Assembly (NCBI GenBank): GCA_964607015.1
Contig: CAZSHN010000020.1
Location: forward strand, 1-6,964
Direction of reading: 5' to 3'
DNA length: 6,964 nt
Origin: CAYUNN01 sp964607015
GTDB lineage: Bacteria > Patescibacteriota > Minisyncoccia > Minisyncoccales > JAGGXC01
Under the pieces are notes generated by a model that was given only the letters and a program-made list of their open reading frames with translations, ran no database searches and was not told the DNA's origin. The first letter of the stretch is position 1; every line of letters begins with the position of its first letter. This document shows positions 1-6,057 of this stretch, in pieces. Position numbers and translations under genes: made by a program.

Positions 1-28
1 ATAAATTGGATATTTTTAGGATATTTTG

Positions 29-54
29 TTGAAAGACTTGTTCTATGTTATTAT
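29..54 (+). promoter_or_regulatory. Putative promoter of the release-factor-fold gene
   Basis: An extended -10 box, TGT followed by TATTAT, lies at 46-54. TTGAAA at 29-34 could act as a -35 but sits only 14 bp away, shorter than the usual 16-18. The predicted transcription start is near 61, so the ATG at 64 would have a leader of about 3 nt. No Shine-Dalgarno sequence precedes the ATG. The -10 is convincing; the -35 assignment is weak. Confidence 0.4.
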
Positions 55-63
55 GTAGTAGCT

Positions 64-609
64 ATGAAAATTTCTAAAGATTTACCTCAATTTAAAGAAG
101 AAAAAGCTCTCTTAATTGTTTCTGGAGAAAAAGAAGCAAAGTTTTTTATTGCTAATAATGGTGAAATTAAAGAAATAGAAAACTTAAGAGTTAAAACTCC
201 AAAATATTCTGATCGAGAAGGTCATTTCGAGAAAAGAGGGAAAAACAAGTTTTTTGGTTCAGGTTCTGTATATGAATCAAAAAAGAAAGAACTTAGAAAA
301 GAATTTGCTAAAAAAATGGAAGAGGGTCTTAAAAAAATAGCGAAAGAAGAAAAACCAGAAGAAGTTTATCTTTTTTCCGCTGAACACATGATAAAGATTG
401 TAAAAGGTTCATTTTTGCCACCAATAAAAAAGAATTTAAAGGAAACATTTAAAGGGAATTATAATGACCAACATCCTTTTAAACTTTTAGAGAAAATTAA
501 AGAGAAAGAAGAGAAGGAGATTAAAGACAAAAAAGTTGTTCCCAAAAGAAGGGCTGCTCAAAAAATATTAGATAAATTTAGGAAAGCAAAGGGTTTTATT
601 AAAAGATAA
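64..609 (+). CDS. Host-attachment / baeRF-like release-factor-fold protein
   Basis: This is a 181-residue soluble protein with no signal peptide or membrane segment, very rich in Lys and Glu. Its order of elements resembles the host-attachment protein / bacterial archaeo-eukaryotic release factor (baeRF) group. A first beta-strand (ALLIVSGEKEAKFFIA, about 15-30) is followed by a loop with Arg/Gly-rich charges (50-70), a long basic helix (72-97), a second strand (EEVYLFSAEHMIKIV, 99-113), and then a segment FLPPIKKNLKETF (117-129) like the one these proteins use before their final helix. The Lys/Arg-rich tail after about 150 may contact nucleic acid. No GGQ peptide-release motif is visible, so peptidyl-tRNA hydrolysis should not be assumed. 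The reading frame stays open to the window's left edge, but ATG 64 is the only standard start in it and a -10 box lies just upstream. The gene is monocistronic, with its own terminator. The family call is by eye and moderate; the existence of the gene is well supported. Confidence 0.6.
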   Translation: MKISKDLPQFKEEKALLIVSGEKEAKFFIANNGEIKEIENLRVKTPKYSDREGHFEKRGKNKFFGSGSVYESKKKELRKEFAKKMEEGLKKIAKEEKPEEVYLFSAEHMIKIVKGSFLPPIKKNLKETFKGNYNDQHPFKLLEKIKEKEEKEIKDKKVVPKRRAAQKILDKFRKAKGFIKR

Positions 610-631
610 TTTCTTTTTTTTGCTTATCTTG

Positions 632-660
632 AAACTCAAGGTTTGTTCCTTGAGTTTTTT
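632..660 (+). terminator. Intrinsic terminator after the baeRF-like gene
   Basis: A perfect 10-bp stem (AAACTCAAGG at 632-641 pairing with CCTTGAGTTT at 648-657) closes a 6-nt loop. It is followed by an uninterrupted T run through 660. It lies 23 nt after the stop codon and separates this gene from the glycosyltransferase, which therefore needs its own promoter. Confidence 0.9.
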
Positions 661-667
661 AAATTAC

Positions 668-695
668 TTTAAATATTATTTTTTTCTGTTAATAT
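668..695 (+). promoter_or_regulatory. Putative promoter of the glycosyltransferase gene
   Basis: TTTAAA at 668-673 and TAATAT at 690-695 are spaced by 16 bp, and TGT directly upstream of the -10 makes it an extended box. The predicted start is at 702-703, the A of the ATG or one base before it. An alternative -10, TATTAT at 693-698, would give nearly the same result. In this AT-rich stretch chance matches are possible, but the terminator just upstream means a promoter should exist here. Confidence 0.45.
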
Positions 696-702
696 TATTT
701 AA

Positions 703-2067
703 ATGGAAAACAGAGATTATCTAAAAATTGGAAAAGCTTCTGATGTAAAGAATAAGAAAGATAGGATAGTTTACAGGATGCTTGAGATTTTTCCTGGATT
801 ACTTTCTTGGACAACTCTTGCTCTCCTTTTTTTCTTTTGTTGGCAAAGGCCGCTTTGGGTGGCTGTTTTTGCTATTGTTTTTGATATGTTCTGGTTATTA
901 AGAACTATTTATCGTTCTTTTCTACTTAAATCAGGTTACGATAAGATGAGAGAAAATGAGGAAGTTGACTGGCTTAGCAAAGTTAAGGAACTGGATAAAG
1001 ATTGGCGTCAGTATTATCACATTGTTGTTTATCCTATGTATAAAGAACCTCTTTCTATNNNNNNNNNNNNNNNNNNNNNNNNNNNNNNNNNNNNNNNNNN
1101 NNNNNNNNNNNNNNNNNNNNNNNNNNNNNNNNNNNNNNNNNNNNNNNNNNNNNNNNNNGATAAAATAACTTTTTCTTCTTTTGATATAGATACAGTTGTT
1201 TTCCCTAGATATTTTAGTTGTCTAACTTATCACTATTTAACTACAGAGAATCCTACTAGAAAAAGTTTTCAGCCAATTCCTCTTTTTATTAATAATGTTT
1301 GGAGAGTCCCTGTTCTTTCAAGAATATTTTCTTTTTCTTCAACTTTCTGGAATACAATGAATCAAGCAGATCCAAAGAATATGGTTACCTTTTCTTCTCA
1401 TTCTATGAGTTTTAAAGCTTTGGTTGATGTTGGTTTCAGGCAAACTAATGTAGTAAGTGATGATTCAAGAATATTCTGGCAATGCTTGTTAAATTTTGAT
1501 GGAGATTATAAAGTTGTTCCTCTTTATTATCCTGTTTCCATGGATGCGGTTGTTTCCAGAAGTTATCTTAGAACTATTATTAATGTTTATAAACAGCAAA
1601 GAAGATGGGCTTATGGAGTAGGAGAGATCCCTTATATGATTTTTGGTTTTATGAGAAATAAAAAGATTTCCTTGAAAAAGAAAATCCGTTTTGCATTTGC
1701 TGAGATTGAAGGACATTGGTCTTGGGCTACAGCAAGTTTTATTATATTCTTTTTAGGTTGGCTTCCTTTAGTAATTGGTGGGCCAGAATTTACTCAAACT
1801 CTTTTTTCTTTTAACCTCCCAAGAGTGCTGAGAGTTCTTCTTACCATAGCCATGGTTGGATTGATAAGTTCAGCTTACTTTAGCATTCTTCTTCTTCCTC
1901 CTAAGCCACCCAAATATGGTAGATATAAATATGTAGTTATGGCTTTAGAGTGGATTATCATCCCTGTTATTATGATAATCTTTACTCCTTTACCTGCTCT
2001 TGAAGCTCAGACAAGATGGATGATAGGGAAATATCTCGGATTTTGGCCCACAGAAAAGATAAGGTAG
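703..2067 (+). CDS. Membrane GT2 glycosyltransferase, interrupted by assembly gap
   Basis: This is a processive-type family 2 glycosyltransferase with cellulose-synthase-like topology. It probably transfers a sugar from a nucleotide-sugar donor to a growing envelope polysaccharide or a lipid acceptor; the actual sugar cannot be read from sequence. Two N-terminal membrane helices (about 30-48 and 50-70) precede a cytosolic catalytic domain. That domain shows the opening VVYPMYKE motif (108-115), a DxD metal/nucleotide-sugar site FDID (160-163), a VSDDSRIFW block (251-259) in the catalytic-base position, and QQRRW (298-302) matching the QxxRW acceptor-channel motif. Three C-terminal helices follow (about 335-355, 378-401 and 411-430). 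ATG 703 is preceded directly by an in-frame TAA and by no Shine-Dalgarno sequence. The 100 N at 1059-1158 hide the first Asp motif; frame continuity across the gap is assumed. Residue numbers after 118 depend on the gap length. The stop lies 2 bp from the convergent recG stop. Confidence 0.85.
   Translation: MENRDYLKIGKASDVKNKKDRIVYRMLEIFPGLLSWTTLALLFFFCWQRPLWVAVFAIVFDMFWLLRTIYRSFLLKSGYDKMRENEEVDWLSKVKELDKDWRQYYHIVVYPMYKEPLSXXXXXXXXXXXXXXXXXXXXXXXXXXXXXXXXXXDKITFSSFDIDTVVFPRYFSCLTYHYLTTENPTRKSFQPIPLFINNVWRVPVLSRIFSFSSTFWNTMNQADPKNMVTFSSHSMSFKALVDVGFRQTNVVSDDSRIFWQCLLNFDGDYKVVPLYYPVSMDAVVSRSYLRTIINVYKQQRRWAYGVGEIPYMIFGFMRNKKISLKKKIRFAFAEIEGHWSWATASFIIFFLGWLPLVIGGPEFTQTLFSFNLPRVLRVLLTIAMVGLISSAYFSILLLPPKPPKYGRYKYVVMALEWIIIPVIMIIFTPLPALEAQTRWMIGKYLGFWPTEKIR
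1059..1158. other. Assembly gap of exactly 100 N
   Basis: The run of exactly 100 N is the usual placeholder for a gap of unknown length. It splits the glycosyltransferase between its first motif and the DxD motif. Glu115 to Asp161 would be only 46 residues apart, whereas GT2 enzymes usually have about 80-95 there, so the true gap is probably longer. The two flanks share a frame with this placeholder length, which by chance happens one time in three. Confidence 0.97.
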
Positions 2068-2069
2068 TT

Positions 2070-4223
2070 TTATTCAAAATGTATTTTTCTCCTTGTTTCT
2101 CCCACTCTTTTCTTGAGAGCGGGATATTTTTTTAGAGTGGGGTCTTGGTTAACTATTTCTTTTGCTGCTTCCCTTGTTTTTTCAATTAGGAAAATGTTAG
2201 TTAAGCCAGCCATTGCTAAATCAGGAATTCCCCATTGCTTAGTTCCGAGAAGATTTCCCGGTCCTCTTATTTCTAAATCTTTTTCAGATAAGTCAAAACC
2301 ATTGTTGCATTCAACCAGTGCTTTAAGCCTTTTCTTTGTTTTTGCTGAAGAAGAAGTAGCGAAAAGAAAACAATATGATTGATGTTTTGATCTTCCCACT
2401 CTTCCTCTGAATTGATGAAGCTGAGCTAGTCCAAATCTTTCTGCTCCTTCAATCATCATTACTGTAGCGTCAGGAACATCAACTCCGACTTCGACTACAG
2501 AAGTGGAGACAAGAATATCTATCTTTTTGTTTTTAAAATCTCTCATTATTTTTTCTTTTTCTTTTGAAGCTAATTTTCCATGAAGCATTGCCACTTCGAA
2601 GCCAGGGAATATTTCCTCATTTAATTTTTCATATTCTTCCTTCACTGCTTTTACATCCGACCAACTAAGAAGAATTCTTTTTTTCTTTGTTAAATTTGAT
2701 TTATCAAGCTTCTCTTCCTCTTCTTCTTTTTGAGGATCGATTCTGGGGCAGATTACAAATACTTGTTTTCCTTTCTTAACCTGTTTTTTGATAAAATCGT
2801 AAGTCTCTTTTCTTTTTTCTGGACTAATAACTTTTGTTATTATTTTCTTTCTTCCTTTTGGCATTTCATCTAGCAATGATAAATCTAGATCTCCATAAAG
2901 AGTTAGACTTAGAGTTCTTGGAATAGGAGTAGCAGTCATCGATAAGAGATGGGGGATAGCACTTTCTCCATTCTTATCTGAAATTAGTTTTGCTCTTTGC
3001 TTTACTCCAAACCTGTGCTGCTCATCTAATATTACTAATGCTAGGTTTTTAAATTTAACTTTATCCTGAATTAAAGTATGAGTTCCTATTAAAAGATCTA
3101 TTTCTCCTTTTAATACTTTTTCTAATAGTTTTTTTCTTGATATTTCTATAAAATCCTTTAGTTTTTTTGAAATGAACTTATCAGTTTTTCCTGTTAAAAG
3201 TCCGATATTTAATTTAAAATCACCGAGGAGTTTGAGTGCTTCTTTAAAGTGTTGTTTTGCTAAAATTTCTGTTGGAGCCATAAAGGCTACTTGGTGTTTA
3301 GCTCGAGCAGTATTTAATGCCGCCATAGCTGCTACTACTGTTTTTCCTGATCCAACATCTCCTTCTAGAAGACGATTCATTGGTTTTTCTTTTTCAATAT
3401 CTTTAAGTATTTGCCAGCTACATTTCTTTTGAGCGTCAGTTAATTTAAAAGGAAGAGACTCTACAAATTTTTTAACAAGATCTATGTCTATTTCTATTGG
3501 TACTCCTTCTTGGTCTGCTATCTTTTTTCTTTCTTTCATTACTAAAAGCTCGATCAAGAAAAGTTCTTCAAAAGAAAATCTGTCTTTTGCTTTTTTTGCT
3601 AATTCTTTTGAATCAGGGAAATGAATTTGCCAGATAGCTTTTTCTATTGGAAGGAGTTTATTTCTTTCTCTTATTTCTTCTGGGATTGGATCTTTTAGTT
3701 CCTTTCTTAATCCTGCTAAAAGAGGTTTTATAACATACCTTATCCATCGAGAAGATATTCCTTGGGTTTCTGGGTAAACGGGGACTATTCTTCCGGTATG
3801 AGTAAGAGTTGAACCTTCTCTTACTTTCTCGTAAACAGGATTAGCAAAGTATGTTTCATCGTTTTTAGAAACTAGTTTTCCTGCCAAGCAAATGCTATCT
3901 CCTTCTGCCAAGTTTTTATCGATATAGGGCTGGTTAAACCAAGTAACTTTAATTGCTCCTGTTTTATCTTCTACAACTGCTTTCGTGATATTCATTTTCT
4001 TTTTCCAGGTTCTGGTAGTTCTAATCTTTTTTATCTTTCCTGAAATACAATAATCTTCTCCTACTTTTGTTTCTGAAATAGAAACAATATTTGAGAAGTC
4101 ATTGTATTTATAAGGAAAATGATAGAGTAAATCCTTTACATTTTTAATTCCTAATTTCTTGAGTTTTTTTTGGTAAACTGGTCCTACTCGAGGTATTTCT
4201 TTTATTGAAGTAGAGAGGTTCAT
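2070..4223 (-). CDS. recG: ATP-dependent DNA helicase RecG
   Basis: This is a complete 717-residue RecG, the superfamily 2 double-strand DNA translocase that regresses stalled forks and remodels Holliday junctions. The N-terminal wedge domain carries a helix-hairpin-helix-like start (IPRVGPVYQKKLKKLGI) and an OB fold at about 55-135. The helicase core shows Walker A GDVGSGKT (288-295), the DEQH box (400-403) followed by RFGVKQR, SMTATPIPRT (428-437), LHGK (547-550), and motifs V-VI ending QLHQFRGRVGRS (601-612). The C-terminal part contains EIRGPGNLLGTKQWG, the RecG-type TRG/translocation region. E. coli RecG is 693 residues. The extra length is explained by insertions of about 11 residues before GTH (around 347-362) and about 17 acidic/basic residues after ICPRID (497-515). 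All catalytic motifs are intact. The start at 4223 follows a consensus promoter with a 22-nt leader and no Shine-Dalgarno sequence. Confidence 0.98.
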   Translation of the reverse strand: MNLSTSIKEIPRVGPVYQKKLKKLGIKNVKDLLYHFPYKYNDFSNIVSISETKVGEDYCISGKIKKIRTTRTWKKKMNITKAVVEDKTGAIKVTWFNQPYIDKNLAEGDSICLAGKLVSKNDETYFANPVYEKVREGSTLTHTGRIVPVYPETQGISSRWIRYVIKPLLAGLRKELKDPIPEEIRERNKLLPIEKAIWQIHFPDSKELAKKAKDRFSFEELFLIELLVMKERKKIADQEGVPIEIDIDLVKKFVESLPFKLTDAQKKCSWQILKDIEKEKPMNRLLEGDVGSGKTVVAAMAALNTARAKHQVAFMAPTEILAKQHFKEALKLLGDFKLNIGLLTGKTDKFISKKLKDFIEISRKKLLEKVLKGEIDLLIGTHTLIQDKVKFKNLALVILDEQHRFGVKQRAKLISDKNGESAIPHLLSMTATPIPRTLSLTLYGDLDLSLLDEMPKGRKKIITKVISPEKRKETYDFIKKQVKKGKQVFVICPRIDPQKEEEEEKLDKSNLTKKKRILLSWSDVKAVKEEYEKLNEEIFPGFEVAMLHGKLASKEKEKIMRDFKNKKIDILVSTSVVEVGVDVPDATVMMIEGAERFGLAQLHQFRGRVGRSKHQSYCFLFATSSSAKTKKRLKALVECNNGFDLSEKDLEIRGPGNLLGTKQWGIPDLAMAGLTNIFLIEKTREAAKEIVNQDPTLKKYPALKKRVGETRRKIHFE

Positions 4224-4251
4224 TGATTATGAAAATTTAGTTTGTATTCAA

Positions 4252-4280
4252 ATTATAGTAAAAATAGGTGTTAAATTCAA
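4252..4280 (-). promoter_or_regulatory. recG promoter, near-consensus sigma-70
   Basis: Read on the minus strand, TTGAAT (4280-4275) is followed by exactly 17 bp and then a perfect TATAAT (4257-4252). Transcription should start near 4245, giving a leader of about 22 nt before the recG ATG. The -35 begins only 3 bp after the T tract of the tRNA terminator, so the two units are fitted end to end. Confidence 0.85.
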
Positions 4281-4282
4281 TT

Positions 4283-4311
4283 AAAAAAACGCCAACAAAA
4301 ACGGCGTTTTT
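4283..4311 (-). terminator. Intrinsic terminator of the tRNA cluster
   Basis: On the minus strand, AAAAACGCC (4311-4303) pairs with GGCGTTTTT (4293-4285) around a 9-nt loop, and the T run continues to 4283. It begins 2 nt after the 3' end of tRNA-Arg. Because the stem is flanked by A and T runs, it could also work in the opposite direction. Confidence 0.85.
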
Positions 4312-4312
4312 G

Positions 4313-4384
4313 TGCCCTCGAGAGGATTCGAACCTCTATCGGAGGCTCCGCAAGCCACTGTTTTATCCATTAAACTACGAGGGC
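4313..4384 (-). tRNA. tRNA-Arg, anticodon GCG
   Basis: This is a 72-nt cloverleaf. The acceptor stem is GCCCTCG (4384-4378) with CGAGGGC (4320-4314), and the discriminator is A at 4313. The D arm is GTTT/AAAC with GGA in the loop, which includes the A20 arginine determinant. The anticodon loop is TTGCGGA, with the anticodon at 4351-4349, and the T arm is AGAGG-TTCGAAT-CCTCT. GCG reads CGC and, by wobble, CGU. Most bacteria instead use A34 (ACG) modified to inosine. The anticodon stem GTGGC/GCCTC has a U-U mismatch at 28-42. CCA is not encoded. It is the third and last tRNA of the unit, 6 nt after tRNA-Ser(UGA). Confidence 0.93.
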
Positions 4385-4390
4385 GAAAAG

Positions 4391-4477
4391 CGGAGGGGGT
4401 GGGATTCGAACCCACGGTAGGATTGCTCCTACTACAGTTTTCAAGACTGTCCCATTCGTCCACTCTGGCACCCCTCC
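4391..4477 (-). tRNA. tRNA-Ser, anticodon UGA
   Basis: This is an 87-nt class II tRNA. The acceptor stem is GGAGGGG (4477-4471) with CCCCTCC (4398-4392), and the discriminator is G at 4391, as expected for serine. The anticodon arm is ACAGT-CTTGAAA-ACTGT, and the long variable arm forms a GTAGGA/TCCTAC hairpin. The T arm is GTGGG-TTCGAAT-CCCAC. It reads UCA and, with U34 wobble, other UCN codons. CCA is not encoded. It is the middle gene of the cluster, 18 nt after tRNA-Ser(GCU). Confidence 0.97.
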
Positions 4478-4495
4478 CTCTTTTTCGCTTTTCTG

Positions 4496-4583
4496 CGGAG
4501 GAGGTGGGACTCGAACCCACAAGTCGCTGTTTAGACGACTACAGTTTAGCAAACTGCTGCCTTACCATTCGGCGCACTCCTCC
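4496..4583 (-). tRNA. tRNA-Ser, anticodon GCU
   Basis: This is an 88-nt class II tRNA. The acceptor stem is GGAGGAG (4583-4577) with CTCCTCC (4503-4497), and the discriminator is G at 4496. The anticodon arm is GCAGT-TTGCTAA-ACTGT, and the long variable arm is built on AGTCG/CGACT. The T stem is the same as in the neighbouring tRNA-Ser. It reads AGC and AGU. CCA is not encoded, so a CCA-adding enzyme is required. It is the first gene of the three-tRNA transcript, about 7 nt from the predicted transcription start. Confidence 0.96.
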
Positions 4584-4596
4584 TTATCTAGCTTGT

Positions 4597-4625
4597 AAAA
4601 TAACAGTTTTTACCCTTAAAGTCAA
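4597..4625 (-). promoter_or_regulatory. Promoter of the tRNA cluster
   Basis: On the minus strand, TTGACT (4625-4620), a 17-bp spacer and TATTTT (4602-4597) form a good sigma-70 promoter. TG one base upstream of the -10 makes it an extended box. Transcription would begin near 4590, 7 nt before the first base of tRNA-Ser(GCU). Confidence 0.8.
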
Positions 4626-4670
4626 TCTATAATCAACAGGGAGAGGGTAGTTTTTTTGGCAGAGATTTCC

Positions 4671-4676
4671 TATAAT
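4671..4676 (+). promoter_or_regulatory. Putative -10 box of the permease gene
   Basis: A perfect TATAAT lies 25 bp before the permease ATG and would start transcription near 4683. No good -35 is visible at the proper spacing: TAGTTT at 4648-4653 is poor. The 19-nt leader contains AGAGAG at 4694-4699, a weak purine-rich ribosome-binding candidate. A second TATAAT at 4628-4633 is further away and also lacks a -35. Confidence 0.45.
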
Positions 4677-4701
4677 AGAACAATAAAGAATTTAGAGAGT
4701 A

Positions 4702-6057
4702 ATGTTTATAAAAAAAGACATCAATGGTTCTTCTAGGAGAAAGCTTGGCTTAACTTCTTTAGTTGTTGTTGGATTAGGTTCGATGATTGGTTCAGGAATT
4801 TTTGTATTATTGGGACCAGCAGCAGGAATTGCAGGAATTTCTTTGCCTTATGCTTTCTTAGTTGGAGGTTTTTTGGCTTTAATTATTGCTTTGATATACG
4901 GAGAATTTACTGCTGCGCTTCCTACTTCTGGGTCGAGTCTAACCTTATTGTTTAGTGCTTATGGGAGAGGAGCTACGTCTTTTGTGATATCTTGGTTAAT
5001 AGTTCTTGGGGACATTGCTTATGCTGCCATTAATGCGCTTGGTTTTGCTTATTATGCCGGGTTGGTTATTCCAATCAACGAAATAGCAATCGCAGTTATT
5101 GCAATACTCGTTGTTTCTTTTATAAATTTCAAAGGCATTAAAAAAACTGCAAACTTTCAAAATATTCTTTCATTGTTACTGGTGGCAGGATTGTCTTTTT
5201 TTGTAATAATGCTTTTATTGAAACATGACATTGCTATAAATCCTTTTCATAGAATTTCTGGAAGTAGCGTAGCGCCCATTATTGCTGCTACTGCCCTTAT
5301 TTACACCGCTTTTATTGGTTATGAAGATATCGCCGCTGTAGGAGGAGAAGTAAAAAATCCTGAAAAAAATATGCCTAGAGCATTAATAATTACTGTTCTT
5401 ATAGCTACTGTCCTTTTCTTTTTAATATCTTTTGTAGCGGTAAGAGTGATTGATCCTCATGAACTAGAAGCATCAAATGCTCCCTTACTCCTTATTGCCG
5501 AAAGACTTGGAAGTTGGGGAAAGTTTTTAGTAATTCCTCTGGCAATTCTTGCCACCTTGACTTCTCTTGTTGTTATGTTTTTAGTTGGGTCAAGAGAATT
5601 ATATTCTATTTCAAAACAAGGATTTTTTAGCGGATTTCAAAAACTCAATAGTCAAGAAGTGCCTGGGCGCTGCCTGATTTTTATAACTATTTTAGCATTA
5701 TTCTTAGTTCTGACTAATTCTGCTGAATTTGTTGCCTATCTTGGGAACACCGTTTATCTAATCGCTATTATTTTTATTTCTTATGCGGTGATCAAGTTAA
5801 GAAAAAAAAGGCCTTACCTGATGAGACCTTTTAAGATTCCTCTTTTTCCGATTCTTCCATTTTTTGCAATAGCTCTTTCTTTTGTGATCCTTTTATGGGT
5901 GGGAACAAAAGCTTTGCTAATTACCTTCTTGTGGATTTTAGTTGGTCTTATATTCTATCTTATTTCTTGGATAGAAAAGGAGAGGATTATTTGGATGATG
6001 ATAGGAGCATCATTTTTTCTCTTGATGATTGTTGGAGTGTTGGTTTTTGTTAGCTAG
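4702..6057 (+). CDS. APC-superfamily amino-acid permease
   Basis: This 451-residue polytopic membrane protein imports amino acids or related compounds across the cytoplasmic membrane, probably driven by proton or by exchange. The substrate cannot be assigned. TM1 carries GLGSMIGSGIF (24-34), the unwound Gly-rich substrate-contact segment of APC transporters. The TM6-loop block FIGYEDIAAVGGEVKNPEKN (204-223), followed by MPRAL, is the family signature, and VGSRELYSISKQG (295-307) plus RPFKIPLFP (375-383) match the conserved cytoplasmic positions. About 12 helices can be counted, with a possible thirteenth at 430-450. Length is typical for the family and no truncation is seen. It is divergent from the tRNA cluster and convergent with the membrane-protein gene downstream, overlapping it by 8 bp. 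For a host-dependent or fermentative small-genome cell, such a carrier would fit amino-acid scavenging; that role is inferred. Confidence 0.93.
   Translation: MFIKKDINGSSRRKLGLTSLVVVGLGSMIGSGIFVLLGPAAGIAGISLPYAFLVGGFLALIIALIYGEFTAALPTSGSSLTLLFSAYGRGATSFVISWLIVLGDIAYAAINALGFAYYAGLVIPINEIAIAVIAILVVSFINFKGIKKTANFQNILSLLLVAGLSFFVIMLLLKHDIAINPFHRISGSSVAPIIAATALIYTAFIGYEDIAAVGGEVKNPEKNMPRALIITVLIATVLFFLISFVAVRVIDPHELEASNAPLLLIAERLGSWGKFLVIPLAILATLTSLVVMFLVGSRELYSISKQGFFSGFQKLNSQEVPGRCLIFITILALFLVLTNSAEFVAYLGNTVYLIAIIFISYAVIKLRKKRPYLMRPFKIPLFPILPFFAIALSFVILLWVGTKALLITFLWILVGLIFYLISWIEKERIIWMMIGASFFLLMIVGVLVFVS

Noticed and set aside
956..1716. Alternative-frame readings inside the glycosyltransferase, one of which crosses the N gap
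   Set aside because: They are shadows of the GT2 frame, which carries the conserved motifs; the one crossing the gap is open mainly because N codons cannot be stops.
2101..2141. Inverted repeat CCCACTCT / AGAGTGGG near the 3' end of recG, considered as a bidirectional terminator
   Set aside because: It has a 24-nt spacer, lies inside coding sequence and is not followed by a T tract in either direction; an 8-bp match at this spacing is expected by chance in 7 kb.
2113..3432. Plus-strand reading frames of 86-89 codons inside recG
   Set aside because: They lie antisense to intact, motif-complete RecG and show no family features.
4281..4632. Protein-like reading frames over the tRNA cluster on both strands (for example one beginning MPSRGFEPLS)
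   Set aside because: They are translations of tRNA genes, a well-known source of spurious proteins; three full cloverleaves, a promoter and a terminator explain the region.
4628..4633. Second TATAAT as an alternative permease promoter
   Set aside because: It lacks a -35 at usable spacing, almost touches the -35 of the opposite tRNA promoter and would give a much longer leader than the TATAAT at 4671.
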